DNA of 5,915 nucleotides, taken from Thauera sp. (GTDB taxonomy: Bacteria > Pseudomonadota > Gammaproteobacteria > Burkholderiales > Rhodocyclaceae). Where the stretch lies: positions 10,053-15,967 of the forward strand of contig DMCZ01000195.1 in assembly GCA_003446655.1 (NCBI GenBank), written 5' to 3'. A program made the translations under genes and the position numbers. Positions 1-5,915 of this stretch are shown here, one piece after another. Within the stretch, counting starts at the first letter, position 1, and each line of letters begins with the position of its first letter. The notes below the pieces were generated by a model. It saw only the letters and a list, made by a program, of their open reading frames with translations. It ran no database searches and was not told where the DNA came from.

Positions 1-927
<927 letters not shown>

Positions 928-945
928 GCCTCGCCCGCACTGGCA

Positions 946-961
946 GCGGGATCCATCCCGC
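946..961 (+). other. Small hairpin after icd
   Basis: A perfect 7-bp inverted repeat (GCGGGAT at 946-952, ATCCCGC at 955-961) lies 19 bases after the icd stop. It has only a two-base centre, so the innermost pair or two must open. It has no T-run of its own and sits just before the real terminator. It may protect the 3' end of the mRNA or help termination; that role is inferred. Confidence 0.4.
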
Positions 962-980
962 CGCCGCACGCATCCGGCCC

Positions 981-1012
981 GCCCGCTCTCGCCGAGCCTG
1001 CGGGCTTTTTTT
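981..1012 (+). terminator. Rho-independent terminator of icd
   Basis: GCCCGC (981-986) pairs perfectly with GCGGGC (1000-1005), and seven T residues follow directly (1006-1012). The 13-base loop can form a small extra CTC/GAG stem. Position and form fit the end of the icd transcript and separate it from the symporter operon. Confidence 0.85.
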
Positions 1013-1040
1013 CGCGCGGCGGGCGGCGGGGTTCAGCTTT

Positions 1041-1085
1041 CTGTAAGGCGCTGTAAGCGATAAGTAAGAGTGATGTTTCTATAAT
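1041..1085 (+). promoter_or_regulatory. Likely promoter of the symporter operon with upstream direct repeats
   Basis: A perfect TATAAT lies at 1080-1085, which would place the transcript start near 1092 and give a leader of about 70 bases. At a 17-base spacing the -35 position reads GCGATA, which is not a recognisable -35 box. CTGTAAG instead occurs twice in exact 10-base register (1041-1047 and 1051-1057), followed by two more TAAG units at 1061-1064 and 1065-1068. Repeated half-sites overlapping a missing -35 box are typical of activator-dependent promoters. The activator is not identifiable from this window. The -10 box is seen directly; the activator role is inferred. Confidence 0.6.
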
Positions 1086-1154
1086 CCGCTCACCTTTGCA
1101 TGAGCGGGACTGTTCCGCCCGCGTTCACGCGACGGCCGTGTTTCAAACATATCG

Positions 1155-1159
1155 AGGAG
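1155..1159 (+). promoter_or_regulatory. Ribosome-binding site that decides the small-subunit start
   Basis: AGGAG ends 5 bases before the ATG at 1165 but only 2 bases before the ATG at 1162. The second ATG of the ATGATG pair is therefore the better start. A longer reading from a TTG at 1096 would place this site inside the coding region and is not supported. Confidence 0.7.
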
Positions 1160-1164
1160 ACATG

Positions 1165-1419
1165 ATGGAAAACAACAGCAAGACGTACTGGGGAACGGTA
1201 CTGGGCCTGCTGACCAAGATCCTGATCATATGGTTCGCGGTCTCGTTCGGTGCTGGCATCCTCTTCGCGCCTGCCCTCAACAGCATCTCGTTGGGTGGCT
1301 ATCCGCTCGGGTTCTGGTTCGCCCACCAAGGTTCGATCTACATCTTCATCGCGTTGATCTTCTATTACGCGAAGAAGATGGGCGACATCGACCGTCAGTT
1401 CGACGTTCACGAAGAATAA
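1165..1419 (+). CDS. DUF4212 sodium:solute symporter small subunit
   Basis: This 84-residue inner-membrane protein belongs to the DUF4212 family, the small partner of VC_2705-type sodium:solute symporters; its exact role in transport is not established. It has a short N-terminal tail with the family's YW (residues 8-9) and a first membrane helix at about 14-36 containing WFAVSFGAG. A loop with LN and PLGF (47-50) precedes QGS (55-57) and a second helix at about 58-69. A charged tail carries DRQF (76-79), near-universal in the family as I remember it. The start at 1165 is set by the AGGAG 5 bases upstream; 1162 would add one Met. The symporter gene begins 13 bases after the stop, so the two are almost certainly co-transcribed and made together. 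Confidence 0.92.
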   Translation: MENNSKTYWGTVLGLLTKILIIWFAVSFGAGILFAPALNSISLGGYPLGFWFAHQGSIYIFIALIFYYAKKMGDIDRQFDVHEE

Positions 1420-1432
1420 CGAGGGGAGACAC

Positions 1433-3289
1433 ATGGATCTTCAAACCATCACCTATCTGGTGGTCGGCGCGTCCTTCGCGCTGTACATCGGCATCGCCAT
1501 CTGGGCGCGCGCCGGCAGCACCAGCGAGTTCTATGCCGCGGGTGGCAGCGTGCACCCGATCACGAACGGCATGGCTACCGCGGCCGACTGGATGTCGGCG
1601 GCGTCCTTCATCTCCATGGCCGGCCTCATCGCCAACATGGGTTACGGCGGCGGCCTGTTCCTGATGGGCTGGACGGGTGGCTACGTTCTGCTGGCGATGC
1701 TGCTGGCACCGTACCTGCGCAAGTTCGGCAAGTTCACCGTGCCGCAGTTCATCGGCGACCGCTTCTACTCGCAGACGGCGTCGACCGTGGCGGTGATCTG
1801 CCTGCTGACCGCGTCGCTGACCTACATCATCGGCCAGATGACCGGCGTCGGTGTGGCGTTCTCGCGCTTCCTCGGTGTGTCGAGCGAAACGGGCATCTAC
1901 ATCGGTATGGCGATCGTGTTCATGTACGCGGTGTTCGGCGGCATGAAGGGCATCACCTACACCCAGGTCGCGCAGTACGTGGTGCTGATCTCGGCCTACC
2001 TGGTGCCGGCGATCTTCATCTCGCTGCAGCTCACCGGCAACCCGCTGCCGCAGCTCGGCCTGGGCTCGGACATCTCGGGTACCGACACCACGCTGCTGCA
2101 AAAGCTCGACCTCGTCGTCAAGGATCTCGGCTTCGACCAGTACACCACCGCGATGCCGGGCAGCATGCTCAACATGTTCATGTACACGCTGTCGCTGATG
2201 ATCGGTACCGCGGGTCTGCCGCACGTCATCATGCGCTTCTTCACCGTGCCGACGGTGAAGGACGCGCGCAGCTCGGCGGGTTGGGCGCTGGTCTTCATCG
2301 CCCTGCTGTACACCACCGCGCCTGCCATTGCCGCGATGGCCAAGCTGAACCTGCACGCCACCGTGAACCAGGCCGTCGGTCTCGAGACCACGGCTGCCGG
2401 CAACCTCGTCGTGAACCCCGAGAAGGTGGCCGCGAACGCCGACCTGTACGCGGCCGAGAACAGCCTGCAGTACGAGCAGCGTCCGGAGTGGATGAAGCGC
2501 TGGGAAAAGACCGGCCTGCTGAAGTTCGAGGACAAGAACGGCGACGGTCGTATCCAGTACTACAACGACAAGACCAAGAACGCCGACGTGGCGGCCAAGG
2601 CCGAAGCCGCTGGCTGGAAGGGCAACGAGCTGACGGTCAACGCCGACATCATCGTGATGGCGAACCCGGAAATCGCGCTGCTGCCCAACTGGGTGATCGC
2701 GCTGGTGGCTGCCGGTGGTCTGGCTGCGGCGCTGTCGACTGCTGCCGGTCTGCTGATGGCGATCTCGTCCGCGGTCTCGCATGACCTGGTCAAGGGCGTG
2801 TTCAACCCGAACATCAGCGACAAGAACGAGCTGCTCGCGGGCAAGATCTCGATGGCGGTGGCCATCGTCATCGCGGGCTACCTCGGTCTCAACCCGCCGG
2901 GCTTCGCCGCCGGTACGGTTGCGCTGGCCTTCGGTATCGCGGCCTCGTCGCTGTTCCCCGCGATCATGATGGGCATCTTCTCCAAGAAGATGAACCGCGA
3001 AGGCGCCATCGCCGGCATGCTGTCGGGCCTCTTCATCACCCTGTTCTACGTGTTTGCGCACAAGGGCATCTTCTTCATCAAGGGCACCGAGTTCACCGAC
3101 CTGATCGGTGGCCCGAACAGCTTCTTCGGCATCACGCCGGAAGCCTTCGGTGCGGTGGGCGCGATCGTGAACTTCATCGTCGCCTTCGTGGTCGATAAGG
3201 TGACCAAGGAGCCGCCGGAGCACATCCAGCACATGGTCGAGTCGGTCCGCATCCCGCGCGGCTCGAAGCTGGTGGATGGCGCTCACTAA
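1433..3289 (+). CDS. Sodium:solute symporter large subunit, VC_2705/ActP-like (cation:acetate-type)
   Basis: This 618-residue inner-membrane transporter of the SSS family (LeuT fold) probably imports acetate or another small carboxylate with Na+; the substrate is inferred. About 13 hydrophobic helices can be drawn, including 5-24, 284-302, 419-442, 470-486, 492-516 and 573-587. TAADWMSAASF carries Asp52, aligned with PutP Asp55. The family motif GTAGLPHVIMRFF is at 258-270. ALSTAAG puts Ser435/Thr436 where PutP has its Na+-binding Ser/Thr. Between the helices at 284-302 and 419-442 lies a polar segment of about 110 residues (305-415) not present at this size in E. coli ActP (549 residues, from memory). 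It contains an EF-hand-like loop at 367-378. The start follows AGGGGAG (1422-1428) with a 4-base gap. I give no symbol because actP strictly names a different subfamily. It is co-transcribed with the small subunit and ends at a strong terminator. Confidence 0.93.
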   Translation: MDLQTITYLVVGASFALYIGIAIWARAGSTSEFYAAGGSVHPITNGMATAADWMSAASFISMAGLIANMGYGGGLFLMGWTGGYVLLAMLLAPYLRKFGKFTVPQFIGDRFYSQTASTVAVICLLTASLTYIIGQMTGVGVAFSRFLGVSSETGIYIGMAIVFMYAVFGGMKGITYTQVAQYVVLISAYLVPAIFISLQLTGNPLPQLGLGSDISGTDTTLLQKLDLVVKDLGFDQYTTAMPGSMLNMFMYTLSLMIGTAGLPHVIMRFFTVPTVKDARSSAGWALVFIALLYTTAPAIAAMAKLNLHATVNQAVGLETTAAGNLVVNPEKVAANADLYAAENSLQYEQRPEWMKRWEKTGLLKFEDKNGDGRIQYYNDKTKNADVAAKAEAAGWKGNELTVNADIIVMANPEIALLPNWVIALVAAGGLAAALSTAAGLLMAISSAVSHDLVKGVFNPNISDKNELLAGKISMAVAIVIAGYLGLNPPGFAAGTVALAFGIAASSLFPAIMMGIFSKKMNREGAIAGMLSGLFITLFYVFAHKGIFFIKGTEFTDLIGGPNSFFGITPEAFGAVGAIVNFIVAFVVDKVTKEPPEHIQHMVESVRIPRGSKLVDGAH

Positions 3290-3311
3290 GCGCTAGCGTC
3301 TGGAACGGGCA

Positions 3312-3340
3312 GCGTCAGCCGGCAGTCTGCCGGCTGACGC
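3312..3340 (+). repeat. Perfect 14-bp inverted repeat downstream of the symporter gene
   Basis: Bases 3312-3325 (GCGTCAGCCGGCAG) are the exact reverse complement of 3327-3340, with a single T between. As RNA it would form a stem of about 12-13 bp, since the innermost pairs must open. It begins 23 bases after the symporter stop and lies directly before the T-tailed terminator. It has no T-run itself, so it is better read as an mRNA-end stabilising stem than as a terminator. Confidence 0.75.
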
Positions 3341-3348
3341 CACCGGAG

Positions 3349-3382
3349 CCCCGCCGGCAGCATTGGCGGGGTTTTTCTTTTT
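3349..3382 (+). terminator. Rho-independent terminator of the symporter operon
   Basis: CCCCGCC (3349-3355) pairs with GGCGGGG (3365-3371) across a 9-base loop. It is followed by TTTTT, a C, then TTTTT (3372-3382). This is a classical intrinsic terminator on the + strand and should separate the symporter operon from the unknown membrane gene at 3433. Confidence 0.9.
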
Positions 3383-3386
3383 GTGG

Positions 3387-3414
3387 CACCTTGCGCCCAG
3401 GTGGCCTTCACCTG
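3387..3414 (+). promoter_or_regulatory. Leader hairpins before the unknown membrane gene (tentative)
   Basis: CAGGTG (3398-3403) pairs perfectly with CACCTG (3409-3414) around a 5-base loop, ending 8 bases before the GGAG ribosome-binding site. The same AGGTG (3399-3403) could instead pair with CACCT at 3387-3391, so two mutually exclusive stems are possible. I see no convincing sigma-70 promoter between the terminator and the gene. The stems are short and may be chance. Confidence 0.25.
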
Positions 3415-3432
3415 CTCGCAGCGGAGTAGCAC

Positions 3433-3816
3433 ATGATCTTCAATGCAAGCATCGCCCTGAACTGGATTCTCTTTCTGGCGCTGTTCCCGATTGCCTTCTT
3501 CTGGTTTCGCCGCGCCTGGCGCATCCTCTTCAAGCGTGACTTTTCCGAGGTGGCCCTCAAGCGCGGGATGCCGCCAGCCAACCCGGCACGCTTCGCGCCC
3601 TACACGCTCGCGATCAACCTGATCGGTGGTGTGGTGATCCTGTTCACGATCTTCGGCATCGTCACCGGCACCATGCACTTCGACACCTGGACCGCGACGG
3701 CCGGGGTGACGATCTGGTTCAAGTTCTTCGCCGACTACATTCTCAGCAGGCACGCGCATCCGATCGTGCCCAAGCGCAAGAAGCTGGAAGAAGCGGGTCC
3801 GGCGGCGCCGAAGTGA
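3433..3816 (+). CDS. Small membrane protein of unknown function
   Basis: I do not recognise a family for this 127-residue protein. It has hydrophobic segments at about 6-25 and 55-77 and a weaker aromatic one at about 82-103 (TATAGVTIWFKFFADYI), so two or three membrane helices are likely. A basic stretch, RRAWRILFKRD, follows the first helix and suggests a cytoplasmic loop by the positive-inside rule. The C-terminus is soluble and Lys/Pro/Ala-rich (KRKKLEEAGPAAPK). The start is supported by GGAG at 3423-3426, 6 bases upstream of the ATG. Reading-frame length, the ribosome-binding site and membrane composition argue it is real. A terminator separates it from the symporter operon, so it either has its own weak promoter or depends on read-through. 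It meets the minus-strand DUF4212 gene tail to tail, 57 bases apart. Confidence 0.8.
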   Translation: MIFNASIALNWILFLALFPIAFFWFRRAWRILFKRDFSEVALKRGMPPANPARFAPYTLAINLIGGVVILFTIFGIVTGTMHFDTWTATAGVTIWFKFFADYILSRHAHPIVPKRKKLEEAGPAAPK

Positions 3817-3844
3817 GTGGCTTGCCGCGCATGACTCGACCCCG

Positions 3845-3873
3845 CATCGCGTCGGCTGCCGAGCGCAGCGATG
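3845..3873. terminator. Hairpin between convergent genes, possible weak bidirectional terminator
   Basis: CATCGC (3845-3850) pairs with GCGATG (3868-3873), with an inner TCGG/CCGA stem (3852-3855, 3859-3862). It sits between the stops at 3816 (+) and 3874 (-) and touches the minus-strand stop codon. No T-run follows on either strand, so termination is uncertain. Confidence 0.3.
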
Positions 3874-4134
3874 TCAGCGTCGGGTGTCGATGCGGAACTG
3901 GCGGTCAAGCCGGTTCATCGCGAACACGTAGATCACGATGATCACGAGATAGAGCAGCAGCGAGCCCTGCGCAAACAGGTAGAAGCCGAGCGGAAACCCG
4001 AGAAAAATCAGGGTGTTGAGTTCGGCGGCATAATAGCCGCCGATGAAGGTGACACTGAACCAGACGCTGAGCAGGGTCAGCGTCAGCGTCAGGTTTCGGC
4101 GCCAGTAGGCGCGCTGGCGTTCATCGAGCTTCAT
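3874..4134 (-). CDS. Second DUF4212 symporter small-subunit paralogue, no large subunit adjacent
   Basis: This 86-residue, two-helix membrane protein is clearly of the same family as the product of 1165-1419. It shares YW (10-11), WFxVxF (25-30), LN (39-40), PLGF (48-51), QGS (56-58) and DRQF (77-80), and the two align with one gap. Its helices run at about 15-37 and 53-73. Unlike the first copy, no SSS transporter follows: the next gene downstream is on the other strand. The ATG at 4134 is chosen because family members begin shortly before the YW motif. However, no ribosome-binding site is visible in front of it. The alternative is a TTG at 4185 overlapping the EF-G2 stop as TTGA, adding 17 residues by translational coupling. 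It lies 47 bases after EF-G2 on the same strand with a strong hairpin between, so co-transcription is possible but not assured. Confidence 0.85.
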   Translation of the reverse strand: MKLDERQRAYWRRNLTLTLTLLSVWFSVTFIGGYYAAELNTLIFLGFPLGFYLFAQGSLLLYLVIIVIYVFAMNRLDRQFRIDTRR

Positions 4135-4151
4135 CGGTGCGCGGAACAAGC

Positions 4152-4173
4152 GCCCGGCCCCAAGGGGCCGGGC
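4152..4173 (-). other. Strong GC hairpin between EF-G2 and the second DUF4212 gene
   Basis: GCCCGGCCCC (4152-4161) and GGGGCCGGGC (4164-4173) are exact reverse complements with a two-base centre, giving a 10-bp inverted repeat made almost wholly of G-C pairs. On the minus strand it follows the EF-G2 stop by 8 bases and ends 17 bases before the ATG of the DUF4212 gene. The bases that follow (GCTTGTTCC) are only modestly T-rich. It could be a weak terminator, an attenuator or a stabilising stem. Confidence 0.6.
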
Positions 4174-4181
4174 GATGGCGA

Positions 4182-5915
4182 TCAATGCGTCCCGTTGCCG
4201 TTGTTGCCGCCGTTGGCGTGGACGCGCGCGAGCTCGGATTGTACGTCCTGCGGCGCAGGCTCATGGCCGCCGGCTTCGAGCACGAATTCGCTCTCGCCCG
4301 CGCAGATCGCTTTCAACCGGCTCTCGAAGCCCTCCAGCGCCGCCATCGGCACGCGGGCCGAGATCAGCGTCCACCCCGGCGCCGGGCTGTCGGTCGCCGT
4401 CAGCCGGCCACGACGGCCGGCGAGCTCCGCACTTACCTCGCCGAACAGCGCATCGGCGACCTTCACCTGCACGTCCAGAAGCGGCTCGAGCACGATCGGC
4501 TTCGCTGCGAGCACCGCCTCGATCAGCGCATGACGGCCCGCAGTGACAAAGGAGACCTCGTTGGAGTCCACCGCGTGATGCTTGCCGTCGGTGATCACCA
4601 CGCGGACGTCCTGCAGCGGGAAGCCAGCCAGGGCGCCTTCACCGAGCGCCTGGCGCACGCCTTTTTCCACCGCAGGCATGAAGTTGGTCGGGATGGTGCC
4701 GCCCTTGACCTCATCCGCAAGCTCGATGCCCGCCCCGCGCGGCAGCGGCTCCACACGTAGCGCGACCTCGCCGAACTGCCCGGCGCCGCCGCTCTGCTTC
4801 TTGTGCCGGTAGCGAGCCTCGCCGACGACGGTGATGGTCTCGCGGTACGGAATGCTCGGGGTCGCGGTGTCGAGCTGAAGATTCCAGCGTGCGGACAGTT
4901 CATCCAGGACGATCTTGAGATGCTGCTCGCCCAGCCCGCGCACCACGGTACGGCGGTTGCGCGCATCGAAAGTCACTTCGAGGCAGGGATCCTCCTCCAT
5001 CAGGCGCGCGAGCGCTTCGGAAAGCTTCTGCTCGTCGGCTGGTTTGCGCGTCATCAGCGCGAGGCCGAACACCGGCTGAGGATAGGCGGTCGGCGCGAGG
5101 TGATAGAGGTCCTCGTCATGCGAGTCGTGCAGCACCGCGTCGCGCTGGATCTCGTCGACGCGCGCCACCGCGCACAGGTCGCCGGGCACCGCGAACGGCG
5201 TCTCGACGGCGTTCTTGCCCTGCATGCGCAGCAGGTGGGCGACCTTGAAGGGCTTGCGGCCGTCGCCGATGTAGAGCTGCGAGTTGGGCGTGACCTGGCC
5301 CTGGTGCACCCGGAACAGGCCGAGCTTGCCGCGATACGGGTCGTTGGCGATCTGGAAGACGTGGGCGACGACGTGGCGCTCGGCGTCGAGCGCGACCTGC
5401 ACCGGGCTGGTGGCGCTGCCTTCCCCCTTCAGGAAAGCGGGCGGATTGCCTTCGGTAGGGTCGGGCGCGAGTTTGCCCAGAATGTCGAGCAGTTCGCGGA
5501 TGCCGGCGCCGGTGCGCGCGGAGACGAAGCACACCGGCACCAGGTGGCCCTCACGCAGCGCCTGTTCGAAGGGCGCGTGCAGTTGCTCGGGGTCAAGCGA
5601 TTCGCCTTGCTCGAGATACTTCGCCATCAGTTCTTCGTCGAGCTCGACGATCTGATCGACGATCGCATCATGGGCGGCCGACACGCTGGAGAACGCGGTC
5701 ACAGCGGCGTGGTCGGGCGCGAAGAAGCAGTCGATGACACGGCTGCCGTCGGCTGCCGGCAGGTTGATAGGCAGGCATTCACGGCCAAAGGTGGCGGCGA
5801 TGGCATCCATCATGGCGGTGAGGTCGGTGGCGGCGTCGAGCTTGTTGATCACGATCATCCGGCACTTGCCGCGGGCCGCGTTCATCATGCGCCGCGTACC
5901 GCTCTCGATGCCGGC
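4182..5915 (-). CDS. Elongation factor G-like GTPase EF-G2 (N-terminus outside window)
   Basis: This is a translational GTPase of the EF-G family, best matching the EF-G2-like branch, whose cellular role is poorly defined compared with FusA. The frame is open to the right edge, with 577 residues visible. Homologues run to about 680-690 residues from memory, so about 110 are missing, including the P-loop and DTPG motifs. The fragment opens with AGIESGTRRMM, then the G4 motif NKLD (24-27) and the G5-like VSA of VCFVSARTGAG. A beta-barrel domain II follows, then domain III with GLGEQHLKI near residue 327, where FusA has a GxGExH motif. Domain IV has SGGAGQFGEV, and its tip TDGKHHAVDS (442-451) keeps His447 in place of the translocation-critical His of EF-G. 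Domain V has RRGRL. The C-terminus is a short Asn/Gly tail, GGNNGNGTH. The internal Met at 5888 is not the start, because the frame and homology continue upstream. Confidence 0.93.
   Translation of the reverse strand, partial: AGIESGTRRMMNAARGKCRMIVINKLDAATDLTAMMDAIAATFGRECLPINLPAADGSRVIDCFFAPDHAAVTAFSSVSAAHDAIVDQIVELDEELMAKYLEQGESLDPEQLHAPFEQALREGHLVPVCFVSARTGAGIRELLDILGKLAPDPTEGNPPAFLKGEGSATSPVQVALDAERHVVAHVFQIANDPYRGKLGLFRVHQGQVTPNSQLYIGDGRKPFKVAHLLRMQGKNAVETPFAVPGDLCAVARVDEIQRDAVLHDSHDEDLYHLAPTAYPQPVFGLALMTRKPADEQKLSEALARLMEEDPCLEVTFDARNRRTVVRGLGEQHLKIVLDELSARWNLQLDTATPSIPYRETITVVGEARYRHKKQSGGAGQFGEVALRVEPLPRGAGIELADEVKGGTIPTNFMPAVEKGVRQALGEGALAGFPLQDVRVVITDGKHHAVDSNEVSFVTAGRHALIEAVLAAKPIVLEPLLDVQVKVADALFGEVSAELAGRRGRLTATDSPAPGWTLISARVPMAALEGFESRLKAICAGESEFVLEAGGHEPAPQDVQSELARVHANGGNNGNGTH

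Noticed and set aside
1096..1164. Upstream TTG start extending the first DUF4212 protein by 23 residues
   Set aside because: It lies only a few bases after the predicted transcript start, has no ribosome-binding site, and the added residues are unlike the family. AGGAG at 1155-1159 points to 1165.
1080..1164. Riboswitch or structured leader in the symporter 5' region
   Set aside because: Only short stems are present (for example CGCG at 1120-1123 with 1128-1131, and GCGGG at 1104-1108 with CCCGC at 1118-1122). I recognise no known aptamer pattern and the leader is short.
1346..3286. A 646-residue open frame on the minus strand opposite the symporter gene
   Set aside because: Its translation is dominated by Arg, His, Asp and Gly with no recognisable domain, as expected for the antisense of a GC-rich gene. 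The + strand frame is a clear transporter.
3384..3396. Possible sigma-54 promoter (TGGCAC followed by TTGC)
   Set aside because: The two elements are one base apart here, while sigma-54 promoters need about five bases between TGGCAC and TTGC.
3871..4760. Open frames on the + strand opposite the second DUF4212 and EF-G2 genes
   Set aside because: Their translations are low-complexity, Arg/Ala-rich shadows. The minus-strand frames show clear family motifs.

Overview
The window is GC-rich chromosomal DNA that looks like core metabolism, not a mobile region. Its genes most resemble those of a betaproteobacterium of the Azoarcus/Thauera (Rhodocyclales) type. That placement is inferred from protein character, base composition and gene content as I remember them, not from a search. 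I see no tRNA, rRNA, insertion sequence, integrase or CRISPR array.

Layout, left to right. (1) The 3' three quarters of an NADP-dependent isocitrate dehydrogenase gene (icd, + strand, 1-927) runs in from the left edge and ends at a rho-independent terminator near 981-1012. (2) A 237-base gap carries a perfect TATAAT -10 box at 1080-1085. It has no recognisable -35 box, but direct TGTAAG repeats lie just upstream. (3) A two-gene + strand operon follows: an 84-residue DUF4212 membrane protein (1165-1419), then, 13 bases on, a 618-residue sodium:solute symporter of the VC_2705/ActP-like subfamily (1433-3289). These are the small and large subunits of a carboxylate (probably acetate-type) uptake system. 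(4) A perfect 14-bp inverted repeat and a second, classical terminator close the operon (3312-3382). (5) A 127-residue membrane protein of unknown function (3433-3816, +) has its own ribosome-binding site. (6) Facing it on the minus strand are a second, separate DUF4212 protein (3874-4134) and, upstream of that, the C-terminal ~577 residues of an elongation factor G-like GTPase, EF-G2 (4182-5915, running off the right edge).

How it fits together: the symporter probably brings in short-chain carboxylates that are burned through the TCA cycle, in which Icd acts. Icd keeps the Ser that AceK phosphorylates in enteric bacteria to divert carbon to the glyoxylate bypass during growth on acetate, so the neighbours are metabolically consistent, although a terminator separates icd from the symporter operon.

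The points most worth a second look are: the second DUF4212 gene with no large subunit beside it in this window; an EF-hand-like loop in a ~110-residue extra segment of the symporter predicted to face the periplasm; the repeat-bearing promoter; and a strong hairpin between the EF-G2 and second DUF4212 genes. I found no clear sign of a wholly new system. The best candidate for novelty is the orphan symporter small subunit.
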